Shown here in pieces: positions 1 through 8,188 of a stretch of DNA of 64,000 nucleotides. The notes under the pieces were generated by a model that was not told the origin of the DNA, did not search any database, and was given only the letters and a program-made list of their open reading frames with translations. The stretch is from Tatumella punctata (GTDB lineage Bacteria; Pseudomonadota; Gammaproteobacteria; Enterobacterales; Enterobacteriaceae): assembly GCF_039523735.1 (NCBI RefSeq), contig NZ_BAAAFW010000095.1:62001-126000 (forward strand), in the 5' to 3' direction. The stretch's first letter is position 1, and each line of letters begins with the position of its first letter. A program made the translations under genes and the position numbers.

Positions 1-552
1 GTGGTGATCTTCGGCAGCAGTGCAATTATAATTTATCCGTTACTATGGAATCTTATCCATCCTCTGTACCCTGCCCTGACCGCCGCACAATTCGGTATTT
101 ATACCGGGTCCACAGTCCATGAAGTTGCCCAGGTCGTGGCGGCAGGTCATTCGATCAGTACTGAAGCAGAAAACAGTGCCGTCATTGCCAAAATGCTGCG
201 GGTGATGATGCTGGCACCCTTTCTGTTATTGCTCAGTCAGTGGCTCACCGGCACCCTCCCGCAGCATGCCGGTCCGCAGGGCAAGATTCGTTTCCCGTGG
301 TTTGCGCTGCTGTTTATGCTGGTGGCAGGGATTAATTCTTTCCATTTATTGCCGCAACCTGTGCTGCAACTTATCCATCATACCGATAATCTGATGCTGG
401 CAATGGCCATGGCGGCCCTGGGGCTGACAACCCGCACCAGGCAACTCAGACAAGCGGGGCTGAAACCCATGCTGCTGGGTCTGCTGATATTTATCTGGCT
501 GATTATTGGTGGTGCCGCGGTCAATCTGTTGCTATGGCATGTTATGAAGTAA
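1..552 (+). CDS. yeiH: YeiH-family (UPF0324) putative membrane exporter, C-terminal part
   Basis: Only the last 183 codons are visible; the reading frame is open from the first base, so the gene starts to the left of the window and the GTG at base 1 is probably internal. The protein is hydrophobic with several membrane helices and carries the stretch GSTVHEVAQVVAAG followed by AVIAKMLRVMMLAP, which I recognise as the conserved core of the YeiH/UPF0324 family (about 350 residues when complete). Members are often annotated as putative sulfate exporters, but the substrate is not established. It lies 58 bases upstream of nfo on the same strand, the same neighbour as in E. coli. Family assignment is firm; the transport role is inference. 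Confidence 0.88.
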   Translation: MVIFGSSAIIIYPLLWNLIHPLYPALTAAQFGIYTGSTVHEVAQVVAAGHSISTEAENSAVIAKMLRVMMLAPFLLLLSQWLTGTLPQHAGPQGKIRFPWFALLFMLVAGINSFHLLPQPVLQLIHHTDNLMLAMAMAALGLTTRTRQLRQAGLKPMLLGLLIFIWLIIGGAAVNLLLWHVMK

Positions 553-610
553 TTCCTCAGGTATTATAGTGTTAAATCTATCGCAAGCCCGATACTGAGG
601 AGAAACGGCT

Positions 611-1456
611 ATGAAGTTTATTGGTGCGCATGTCAGCGCTGCTGGCGGAGTCGAAAATGCAGTCCTGCGCGCACACGAATTAGAAGCTACCGCTTTTGCT
701 CTGTTTACCAAAAATCAGCGTCAATGGCGGGCCGCAGCACTGACATCACAAACTATTGATGCGTTTCGCCAGGCCTGTGAAAAATATAATTTCAGTACGG
801 CACAGATCCTGCCCCATGACAGTTACCTGATCAATCTGGGACATCCGGTCAGTGAAGCGCTGGAAAAATCACGGCTGGCTTTTATCGATGAAATGCAGCG
901 GGCCGGATCACTGGGGCTGTCATTACTTAATTTTCATCCCGGCAGTCATCTGCAGCAAATTACTGAGTCAGCCTGTCTGAAACTGATTGCTGAGTCGGTG
1001 AACATTGCCCTTGATCAGACCGAAGGAGTGACTGCGGTGATAGAAAACACCGCCGGTCAGGGCAGTAACCTCGGCTTTCGTTTTGAACATCTCGCGGAAA
1101 TCATTGACCAGGTTGAAGACAAAAGCCGGGTCGGGGTGTGCATCGATACCTGCCATGCTTTTGCCGCTGGCTATGATTTACGCAGCGTCGAAAGCTGTGA
1201 AGCGACTTTCAGGGAATTTGAACGGGTGGTCGGCTTTAAGTATCTGCGCGGCATGCACCTTAATGATGCAAAAAGCGAGTTCGGCAGTCGGGTCGACCGG
1301 CATCATAGCCTGGGCCAGGGAAATATCGGCAATACCGTTTTTAGCTGGCTGATGAAAGATCCACGTTTCGACGGTATTCCGTTAATTCTGGAAACCGTTG
1401 ATCCGGAGATCTGGAAAGACGAAATCGCCTGGCTGAAAGCGCAACAAACGGCCTGA
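611..1456 (+). CDS. nfo: Endonuclease IV (AP endonuclease)
   Basis: Cleaves the phosphodiester bond 5' to abasic sites and removes 3'-blocking groups during base excision repair in the cytoplasm. The 281-residue protein is a full-length TIM-barrel of the AP endonuclease 2 family. The metal ligands known from E. coli Nfo fall at the same numbers here: His69, His109, Glu145, Asp179 and His182, with the later motifs LNDAK, DRHHSLGQG and LILETVD also present. The ATG at 611 is preceded by the Shine-Dalgarno GAGGAG. The gene is convergent with fruA across a strong shared terminator. In E. coli nfo belongs to the SoxRS regulon; I did not find a clear SoxS site here. Confidence 0.97.
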   Translation: MKFIGAHVSAAGGVENAVLRAHELEATAFALFTKNQRQWRAAALTSQTIDAFRQACEKYNFSTAQILPHDSYLINLGHPVSEALEKSRLAFIDEMQRAGSLGLSLLNFHPGSHLQQITESACLKLIAESVNIALDQTEGVTAVIENTAGQGSNLGFRFEHLAEIIDQVEDKSRVGVCIDTCHAFAAGYDLRSVESCEATFREFERVVGFKYLRGMHLNDAKSEFGSRVDRHHSLGQGNIGNTVFSWLMKDPRFDGIPLILETVDPEIWKDEIAWLKAQQTA

Positions 1457-1463
1457 AAAAACT

Positions 1464-1497
1464 AAAACCCGGGGCGCTGTGCGCCGCGGGTTTTTTT
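1464..1497. terminator. Bidirectional rho-independent terminator between nfo and fruA
   Basis: A GC-rich stem pairs AAAACCC-GGGGCGC with GCGCCGC-GGGTTTT around a short TGT loop and is followed by eight T on the plus strand. The A-run on the left side gives a usable U-run for the minus strand. It serves the two convergent genes nfo and fruA. Confidence 0.85.
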
Positions 1498-1511
1498 TCT
1501 GCTGCCAGCCG

Positions 1512-3227
1512 TCAGGCGGTAGCCGTGGTTGCTGCCACCGTTTCCGGTCTTTTCAGCAGCGCATAGGCGATACCTGAAAGCAGAGTACCCGCAATAATCG
1601 CCAGCAGATAACCTAATACCGGGGTGATCGCACCGGGGATCAGCAGAACAAACAAACCGCCATGAGGTGCCATCAACTGTGCGCCAACCGCCATAGAAAT
1701 TGCGCCTGTTACCGCCCCCCCGACCATACAACACGGGATCACACGGATAGGATCCCTGGCGGCAAACGGAATCGCCCCTTCAGAAATAAAGCATAAGCCC
1801 AGCACCAGTGCTGCTTTACCGCCTTCCTGTTGTCCCTGATTGAATTTTTTACGGGCCAGCAACGTCGCCAGACCCATTGCCAGCGGTGGTACCATACCGG
1901 CGGCCATAATCGCAGCCATAGGCCCATAGGTTTTGGTACTTAACAGACCCACCCCAAACGCGTAGGCCACTTTATTGACCGGTCCGCCCATATCCGAACA
2001 CATCATGCCACCCAATACCGCGCCTAACAGCACCGCATTCGCCGTTCCCATATTACCCAGCCAGTGGGTCAGTCCTTCCATTACCGCCGCAACAGGTTTA
2101 CCGACAACGTAGATCATCAGCAATCCGGTCACCAGACTGGCCAGTAGCGGTATAATCAGAATAGGCTTCAGCGCTTCCATACTTTGCGGTAACTTCAGCC
2201 GGGTACTGATAAATTTAGCCACATAACCGGCAATAAACCCGGCAATAATCCCCCCGAGGAAGCCAGCATTCGTGCTGGTAGCCAGCATACCGCCAATCAG
2301 GCCCGGGGTTAAACCAGGACGATCGGCAATCGAGAAAGCGATATACCCGGCCAGTACCGGCACCATCAGGGCAAACGCACTGCCACCACCGATTTGCATC
2401 AGTGCGGCTGCCAGTGAGCCTTCCTGTTTAAAGGCATTGATACCAAAGGCAAAAGACAGAGCAATACATAACCCGCCGGCCACCACCATCGGTAGCATGT
2501 AAGACACCCCGGTCAGCAGGTGTCGGTAAGCACCGGCCTTTTCTTTACTGCTGTCACCACTACCCGCTGCAGCCGCCGGACTGCCGGCCGGGTTGTAGGG
2601 TTTCGCTTCACTCAGGGCTTTATCAAATTCCTGAGCAGTTTTCTTTAATGCCAGGCTGGTCGAGGTCCGGTACATTGGCTTGCCGGCGAATTTTGCCAAA
2701 TCCACTTCGATATCTGCAGCCACAATGACCAGATCTGCAGCAGCAACTTCTTCGGGCGTAATCGCATTGCCAGCCCCGACTGAACCGCGGGTTTCGACCT
2801 TATACCACCAGCCACGTTTTTTCGCCTCTGCCTCAATCGCTTCTGCCGCCATAAAGGTATGCGCCACACCGGTCGGGCAGGCGGTGACCGCAACAATACG
2901 CTTAGGTCCGCCCGGCAGGTCAACCGCCGGCAGGACAGATTCGGCAATATCGGTGGCCTGCCATTCGCTGGCTTGTTCACGGGCAGTGGTCAGAAAAGCC
3001 ACGCTATCATTCAGTAACGCCTGCAATTCACCTTGCCAGAGTTTTTTCCCTGACAATCCGCCGTCAGAAGGCAGAGTATTGCCTGCAACAATCACCAGTT
3101 CTGCATCTTCCGCTGAGGTGGTAAGTGTAATTCCGCTTTTTTCGGCAGCAGCTTCAGCCGCTTTGCCTGCAAAAAATGCACTGGCTTTGCCCAGTGATGC
3201 ATCAGTTATCAGCAGCGCTTTCATCAT
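1512..3227 (-). CDS. fruA: PTS fructose-specific EIIB'BC permease
   Basis: Imports fructose across the inner membrane while phosphorylating it to fructose 1-phosphate. The 571-residue protein has the expected order: a degenerate IIB' domain (about 1-95), the IIB domain with phosphocysteine Cys117 in the motif TACPTGVAHTF, a Pro/Ala/Gly-rich linker near 205-225, and a long hydrophobic IIC domain to the C-terminus. E. coli FruA has 563 residues and the same layout. Two adjacent ATG codons are possible starts; GAGGAAT lies just upstream. It is the last gene of fruB-fruK-fruA, 17 bases after fruK, and should be controlled by the Cra sites upstream of fruB. Confidence 0.96.
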   Translation of the reverse strand: MMKALLITDASLGKASAFFAGKAAEAAAEKSGITLTTSAEDAELVIVAGNTLPSDGGLSGKKLWQGELQALLNDSVAFLTTAREQASEWQATDIAESVLPAVDLPGGPKRIVAVTACPTGVAHTFMAAEAIEAEAKKRGWWYKVETRGSVGAGNAITPEEVAAADLVIVAADIEVDLAKFAGKPMYRTSTSLALKKTAQEFDKALSEAKPYNPAGSPAAAAGSGDSSKEKAGAYRHLLTGVSYMLPMVVAGGLCIALSFAFGINAFKQEGSLAAALMQIGGGSAFALMVPVLAGYIAFSIADRPGLTPGLIGGMLATSTNAGFLGGIIAGFIAGYVAKFISTRLKLPQSMEALKPILIIPLLASLVTGLLMIYVVGKPVAAVMEGLTHWLGNMGTANAVLLGAVLGGMMCSDMGGPVNKVAYAFGVGLLSTKTYGPMAAIMAAGMVPPLAMGLATLLARKKFNQGQQEGGKAALVLGLCFISEGAIPFAARDPIRVIPCCMVGGAVTGAISMAVGAQLMAPHGGLFVLLIPGAITPVLGYLLAIIAGTLLSGIAYALLKRPETVAATTATA

Positions 3228-3244
3228 TTATTCCTCTTCTGCTG

Positions 3245-4183
3245 TCAGTGGACGGGTTGTAAATCGACACGTGCCATCATTGCCGCCAGTTGTGCCCTGT
3301 CGGAGACGCCTACATTGCTCTGGCTGACAGCCAGTGCAGCCACTGCCGTTGCCAGCCGCAAGGTATGCTCACTGGACTCACGCATCAGCAGGCCATAAAT
3401 CAGCCCGCCGACCATTGAGTCTCCGGCCCCCACAGTACTGACGACTTCACAGGCCGGGGGCTTCGCCAGCCATTCACCCGACGCATTAACCCATAATGCA
3501 CCTTCGGCCCCCAGAGAGATCACCACATGGGCAATCCCTTCTTCACGTAACCGGTGGGCGCTGTCAATCACATCCTGCAGGGTTGGCAGTGGTTTTCCGG
3601 CCCAGGTTTCCAGTTCACGGCGATTAGGTTTAACCAGCCATGGTGCTGCTTTCAGCCCCGCTTCAAGTGCACTGCGGCTGCTGTCAAAAATAATGCACGG
3701 ACATAAGGAACGCAGGGCTTTCATCCATTCGGTAAAGGCTTGCGGGGAAACACCTTCCGGCAGACTTCCGCTGACACAGACCATATCAAACTGACCCAGC
3801 CAGCTAAGGGAGTCCGTCGTAAAACGATCCCAGTCGCGGGGGGTGACACTGAAACCGGAGAAGTTAAAATCTGTCACATCACCGGTTTGCTCAGTCAGCT
3901 TAACGTTAATCCGGGTACGGCCCTCAACTACCTGAAAACGGTTAGCAATCCCCAGTTCACTGAATAATTGCTGAAACCCGTCCTGGTTTTCTTTGCCCAG
4001 AAAGCCACCCACAGTGACATCAATCCCCAGGTCTTTGAGTACCTTAGCAACATTGATACCTTTACCTGCAGCATGCAGGCCGGTAGTTTTCACCAGGTTA
4101 ACTTCACCGAGTTCCACTACCGGGGTCGAGCCCACCAGGTCATATGCCGGGTTTAATGTAATAGTCGCCACTCTTCTGCTCAT
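3245..4183 (-). CDS. fruK: 1-phosphofructokinase
   Basis: Phosphorylates fructose 1-phosphate to fructose 1,6-bisphosphate in the cytoplasm, feeding imported fructose into glycolysis. The 312-residue protein belongs to the PfkB/ribokinase family: it has the N-terminal substrate-binding region with GKGINVAKVL and the C-terminal signature TVGAGDSMVGG, whose Asp is the catalytic base in this family. Length matches E. coli FruK. Its ATG overlaps the TGA of fruB in an ATGA arrangement, indicating translational coupling, and fruA follows after 17 bases. Confidence 0.96.
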   Translation of the reverse strand: MSRRVATITLNPAYDLVGSTPVVELGEVNLVKTTGLHAAGKGINVAKVLKDLGIDVTVGGFLGKENQDGFQQLFSELGIANRFQVVEGRTRINVKLTEQTGDVTDFNFSGFSVTPRDWDRFTTDSLSWLGQFDMVCVSGSLPEGVSPQAFTEWMKALRSLCPCIIFDSSRSALEAGLKAAPWLVKPNRRELETWAGKPLPTLQDVIDSAHRLREEGIAHVVISLGAEGALWVNASGEWLAKPPACEVVSTVGAGDSMVGGLIYGLLMRESSEHTLRLATAVAALAVSQSNVGVSDRAQLAAMMARVDLQPVH

Positions 4184-5313
4184 GCTGCACCCTCCCCGAG
4201 ACCACTATCGATGGCGGCTTTGATAGCGTCGATTGCCGCATGGGCATCTTCACCGCTGGCGGTGAAACGCAGCCGGTGGCCTTTTTTGACCCCGAGGGCA
4301 ACGACTTTCATCAGGCTGCGTCCGTTGGCTGGTTTACCGCTGCCATCAAGATTAGTGACAGTAATATCACTGTTAAAGCCTTTGATTACACTCACCAGTG
4401 CGGTACTTGGTCTGGCATGCAAACCATGCTCATTGCGGATAACAAACTCAGCCGTAACGGCTTCACTGGCTGCCACATACTCACTGGTCAGCAATGACAG
4501 AATGCCTGCCTGATCGGCGGTAAGCAGTTGTCCGGCGTTATTACTGACTAATAATTTATGCAGATAACCTAACGCGCCCAGAGGCTGATCATCGATAGCG
4601 GAGACCGTAATCAACAGCGCAACCCGTTCATTGTCTGCCGTGGTGAAAGGCGTTGCCGGACGACTGACCGCAATCGCACTGAAAATATTGCCTGCGGCAC
4701 TGTCATTCAGCCAGATACCCTGTCCCAGGTTCAGTGGTCTGGCAGAAATTACCTGACTGACAAAAGAAGCATCCACCGCGCCGGCGGCCTGTAACCGGCC
4801 GGCATTCAGTGCCTGCAGGGTCATCAGTTCAGCCGCAGCAACATCTGTCACAATCATTGAGGTATCAAAACGGAATTCTGCCGCCTGTTTTTCCCCCATC
4901 AGAATGGCGCGTAATTCTTCAGCTGACGCGGTTTTAAGTGTTTCAGCAATGCTGTCATCACTTAACACATGTGTCAGCTGACGCAGTAAAGTCAGGTGTT
5001 CATCAGATTTGGCCGCGATACCAATCACCACATAGGCGGTCTGGTCTTCACCCCAGCTAACGCCCTGCGGAAACTGAAATACCTGCACGCCGGTTTTCAA
5101 TACCAAATCGCGGGTATCGGTCGTCCCGTGGGGTATGGCAATACCATTGCCGAGGAAAGTAGAAGTTTGCTGTTCGCGTGCCAGCATTCCGCTGACGTAA
5201 GCTTCGGTCACATTACCGGCAGAAGCTAATGCCGCCGCAACCTGACGAATAGCATCGGTTTTATCACTGGCGCTGGCACCCGTGTGTATCGCCTGAACAT
5301 CGAGCTGGAACAT
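4180..5313 (-). CDS. fruB: PTS fructose EIIA / FPr (HPr-like) fusion
   Basis: The cytoplasmic phosphocarrier that passes phosphate from Enzyme I to FruA. I start it at the ATG at 5313 (377 residues, MFQLDVQ), which has the Shine-Dalgarno GAGGAG four bases upstream and matches E. coli FruB (376 residues); a longer open frame reaches 5394 but would run through the Cra operator. The EIIA domain has active His62 in AIPHGTTDT, a central linker/M domain follows, and a C-terminal HPr-like domain carries His299 in HGLHARP. It is the first gene of fruBKA. Two Cra operators upstream predict repression in the absence of fructose 1-phosphate. Confidence 0.96.
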   Translation of the reverse strand: MFQLDVQAIHTGASASDKTDAIRQVAAALASAGNVTEAYVSGMLAREQQTSTFLGNGIAIPHGTTDTRDLVLKTGVQVFQFPQGVSWGEDQTAYVVIGIAAKSDEHLTLLRQLTHVLSDDSIAETLKTASAEELRAILMGEKQAAEFRFDTSMIVTDVAAAELMTLQALNAGRLQAAGAVDASFVSQVISARPLNLGQGIWLNDSAAGNIFSAIAVSRPATPFTTADNERVALLITVSAIDDQPLGALGYLHKLLVSNNAGQLLTADQAGILSLLTSEYVAASEAVTAEFVIRNEHGLHARPSTALVSVIKGFNSDITVTNLDGSGKPANGRSLMKVVALGVKKGHRLRFTASGEDAHAAIDAIKAAIDSGLGEGAA

Positions 5314-5335
5314 AGTACTCCTCGCTATCTGCTGT

Positions 5336-5347
5336 TGAATCGTTTCA
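5336..5347 (-). promoter_or_regulatory. Cra (FruR) operator 1 of fruBKA
   Basis: TGAATCGTTTCA is a one-mismatch copy of the Cra half-palindrome TGAAACGTTTCA and lies 23 bases upstream of the fruB start. E. coli fruB also has two Cra operators. Regulation is inferred from the match and the context. Confidence 0.82.
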
Positions 5348-5400
5348 GCAACTTCCCGAAAAAAAATCACCCGGTCTGAACACAGGATCCCCATAAACGC

Positions 5401-5412
5401 TGAAACGTATCA
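5401..5412 (-). promoter_or_regulatory. Cra (FruR) operator 2 of fruBKA
   Basis: TGAAACGTATCA, within GC-TGAAACGTATCA-G, is a second one-mismatch Cra site 65 bases centre-to-centre from operator 1. The pair brackets the region where the fru promoter should lie. Confidence 0.82.
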
Positions 5413-5707
5413 GTTATACTGAAGTCGAAATGATTATGCCGCAAGAAATAACCGGATTTCGATTGTAAATTTTTGAGGCCACGCACAATTCATAATTGTT
5501 ACTGACGATTCTACGGTATTCCGCTCAGAGAAAATTGATACAAATCATTGACGCGAATCCTTTTCAGCAAGCTTCAGCAAACAGTATCAGGGCGCAGTGG
5601 GTCAGCGCCTAATCCACCCGCACAGCCCGTCGCCTGCCGTCGGGAGTCAACCCCGGCGCCCTGTAAAATCAGATGTTGTGCTGAATGAAACAGACTCGCG
5701 AGGAATA
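5413..5707. other. Spacer between fruB and the SDR gene
   Basis: Upstream of the two Cra operators this stretch is AT-rich near 5420-5480 and has no supported ORF. It separates the conserved fru operon from the accessory MFS/SDR/LysR block. The part near 5580-5700 is GC-rich and adjoins the stop codon of the SDR gene; I see no convincing terminator hairpin with a U-run for that gene. Confidence 0.5.
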
Positions 5708-6547
5708 TCAGCTTTTCATCCAGCCTTCAAAAGCAGCCTTCCAGTCAGGATGCCAGCGAGACAGAGCCGGACGGTTTTCGGTGATATCCTGAGTAGCCCA
5801 CAGGATGCGTTTAGCATCCATTTCACTGGTAACGGCATTATCAGGACAGATAATGTAGAAGTCCCCGCGCTCAAAGCGCGGCAGAAAATAGTCGATAACC
5901 TGTGTTGCCGTCCATGCTTCATGCGGTTTTTTACCGTTATGCTCATCCATACCCGGATCATTCATATCAGTCCAGGTATAGCCCGGAACCAGAAGATGAG
6001 CCGTGAGTCTGGTACCGGTTTCCTGTAACAGCTGATGCGACAATTGTTCAGTAACAACTTTTACTGCGGCTTTTGAAGCATTATAAGCCGCAAATCCCGG
6101 CGGGGTTGTAATGCCTTCCTTTGACCCGAGGTTAACAATTGCTCCCTTTTTCGGCATTTTTAACATTTCAGGGAGAAACATATGCTGGACCGCGACCATT
6201 GACAACAGATTAACCTCCATCTGTTCTCTCCACAGATCGGGGGAATCACTGGCACCGGCAGTAATCTTGACCCCGGCATTGTTAAATAACAGACTCACCT
6301 CTAGCCGGGCACTGTAAACCTTGTCCATTAGCTGTTGCCGGTGTTCGCCACAGGTAATGTCACCCACCACCAGCTGTACTTTCGTATCAAGTTCGCTGGC
6401 CAGTTGTTCAAGCCGATACTTGTCACGATCGAAGAGAAACAGCGTCATCCCTTTTTGGGCCAGTACTCTTGCCGCCGCCGCTCCGATACCTTTTGCTGCA
6501 CCGGTAATGACAGCAACATTACCTGCACTAATGATTTTGTCGTTCAT
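5708..6547 (-). CDS. Short-chain dehydrogenase/reductase (SDR), substrate unknown
   Basis: A 279-residue classical SDR, probably a cytoplasmic NAD(P)-dependent oxidoreductase. The Rossmann cofactor motif TGAAKGIG lies near the N-terminus, NNAG follows at about residue 90, and the catalytic Tyr-Lys pair appears as YNASK with an upstream Ser in NLGSK. I start it at the ATG at 6547, which overlaps the stop codon of the MFS gene (ATGA) and has AGGAGT five bases upstream; the open frame reaches further but the extra residues are unlike an SDR. The overlap implies co-expression with the transporter. The substrate cannot be read from sequence. Confidence 0.85.
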   Translation of the reverse strand: MNDKIISAGNVAVITGAAKGIGAAAARVLAQKGMTLFLFDRDKYRLEQLASELDTKVQLVVGDITCGEHRQQLMDKVYSARLEVSLLFNNAGVKITAGASDSPDLWREQMEVNLLSMVAVQHMFLPEMLKMPKKGAIVNLGSKEGITTPPGFAAYNASKAAVKVVTEQLSHQLLQETGTRLTAHLLVPGYTWTDMNDPGMDEHNGKKPHEAWTATQVIDYFLPRFERGDFYIICPDNAVTSEMDAKRILWATQDITENRPALSRWHPDWKAAFEGWMKS

Positions 6548-7746
6548 GTGTGACTCCTGTCTTTTATACGTACTGATAAAAACATAATAAAAAGTGCCAA
6601 TATGGAAAAACACGCCCCTACCCAGCCTGTAGAAATCCAGCTACCGCCCGAAACGATAATAAAACCGCCTGCTGCTGCGCCGAGGGCATTCGAAATATTA
6701 AATGCACTGTGAGTCAGTGATGAAGCAAGGGTCTGTGCCTCACCGGCAATATTCATCATATGTGACTGAAGTGCCGGTACGAGGGAAAAGCCACATCCGA
6801 GCATAAACAGCACAATAAGTGCCGGAGCTTTCAGGGTACCGGCCAGGGAAAACAGCCCGAGAAAAACGATATTCCAGAGAATGATCCCAAAAATTGAAGG
6901 GACCAGAGCAATATCAGCAAGCCGGCCGCCGATAATATTGCCGGCAACCATACCTGCTCCCCAAAGAGCAAGGATCCAAGGTACAGCCCCGAGAGGAAAC
7001 CCTGCTGTATCCGTCAGCGCAGGAGTAATAAAGCTGTATACAGCAAACATCCCGGCAAAACTGACCGACGCGACTGCAAATGTCATCAGAATTTGTGGCT
7101 TTTTCAGTGCGCCAAGTTCTTTCAGCGGGGATGCTGACTTGTCTGCCGCAACAGATGGAATAAACAACACAACCATTAAGGCTGTCAGGACCAGACCCCA
7201 GGCTACGATCCAGAAGGACATACGCCACCCCAGCGCCTGCCCCGCCCGGGTAACCAGTGGAACGCCGGCAACGTTGGCTATGGCCAGTCCCAGCATGACA
7301 TAACCGATATATCTGGCTTTATATTGCGGTGACACCATTGAAGCCGCCACCAGGGCGGAGACGCCATACCAGGCACCGTGAGGCATACCCGCTATAAAGC
7401 GGGCTGTCAGCATAGCATTATGACCTGCGGCCAGAGCGGTCAATGCATAGCCTGCAAATGCAATAACCAGCAACACCAACAGTAATGTTTTACGGTTATG
7501 ACGCGCCCCCAGCACCGTAATCGCCGGGGCACCAATCACAACTCCGGCCGCATAAGCGCTGATATAGCCACCCGCTACAGGCACAGTGACGCCTGTTCCA
7601 CGCGCCAGATCCGGCAGAAGACTCATCGGCGCGAATTCGCCCGTCCCTATAGATAATCCGCCCGCTCCCAAGGCAAGCATCGCAGGGAAAAGCCCCACAG
7701 GCGGGCGAATACGCTCATTCTGTCGGGAGAATGTTTGTTCAGACAT
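6544..7746 (-). CDS. MFS transporter, AraJ/DHA1-like
   Basis: A 400-residue major facilitator superfamily protein of the inner membrane with about twelve hydrophobic segments. The N-terminal half has GTGEFAPMSLLPDLA in the first helix and HNRKTLLL in the loop between helices 2 and 3, typical of the arabinose-efflux/drug:H+ antiporter-1 group. It likely exports a small molecule. It is the promoter-proximal gene of a two-gene operon with the SDR and is divergent from a LysR-type regulator 442 bases away, an arrangement that often means the regulator controls the operon. The substrate is unknown. Confidence 0.85.
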   Translation of the reverse strand: MSEQTFSRQNERIRPPVGLFPAMLALGAGGLSIGTGEFAPMSLLPDLARGTGVTVPVAGGYISAYAAGVVIGAPAITVLGARHNRKTLLLVLLVIAFAGYALTALAAGHNAMLTARFIAGMPHGAWYGVSALVAASMVSPQYKARYIGYVMLGLAIANVAGVPLVTRAGQALGWRMSFWIVAWGLVLTALMVVLFIPSVAADKSASPLKELGALKKPQILMTFAVASVSFAGMFAVYSFITPALTDTAGFPLGAVPWILALWGAGMVAGNIIGGRLADIALVPSIFGIILWNIVFLGLFSLAGTLKAPALIVLFMLGCGFSLVPALQSHMMNIAGEAQTLASSLTHSAFNISNALGAAAGGFIIVSGGSWISTGWVGACFSILALFIMFLSVRIKDRSHT

Positions 7747-8188
7747 TAATTATGACTCCACATCTATTCAGCTGCCTATAGCAAAAAATAAGAACCACTC
7801 CCCCCCGGGGTAATAATTTCCACCAGAGCGCTCCTTATCGTTCATAGCGCTGCGGGGAAATCGGTAACAGGAAATGGTGTATTAAACTGAAGTAAACTTT
7901 AACGTCTTCGAGGAAAATATTGATGAATCAGATCGCCAGCAACGATGAATCTGATTCAACAATGTACGTTATTTAATTTTACAGATAAGCACTCAGCCAG
8001 CCCTTAAGGCGACAGACCAGACTTTTTCTGTTTACCGGTAAATAATGTTTCTCGCAGAAAAATCGTTCTGCGAGGCAGCGTCGGGTTGCATCATTTTGTT
8101 CAATGAGTCTACACTTACCACCTTTCAGGTACGATTCTGTGTGTTGTTATTTGACAGTGCATTGAATTTTTATCAACGGTCTAATCTC
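7747..8188. promoter_or_regulatory. Divergent control region of the MFS-SDR operon and the LysR gene
   Basis: The 442 bases hold three perfect inverted repeats: TGAATCAGAT (7924-7933) with ATCTGATTCA (7949-7958); the palindrome TTTACCGGTAAA (8031-8042); and CTCGCAGAA (8051-8059) with TTCTGCGAG (8066-8074), which can also fold as a hairpin in the LysR leader. They are candidate operators. Assignment to the adjacent LysR protein is inference. Confidence 0.55.
7923..7976 (+). CDS. Possible 17-codon leader ORF upstream of the LysR gene
   Basis: ATG at 7923 opens 17 codons (MNQIASNDESDSTMYVI) ended by TAA. GAGG lies nine bases upstream, a reasonable ribosome binding site. It contains the inverted repeat 7924-7958, so it may be a chance frame over an operator. 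I recognise no homologue. Confidence 0.2.
   Translation: MNQIASNDESDSTMYVI

Noticed and set aside
2680..3327. 215-codon frame opposite fruA and fruK
   Set aside because: Antisense shadow of two clearly conserved genes; low-complexity Ala/Ser-rich product.
5314..5394. N-terminal extension of fruB
   Set aside because: It would translate through Cra operator 1; the ATG at 5313 has a strong ribosome site and matches the family length.
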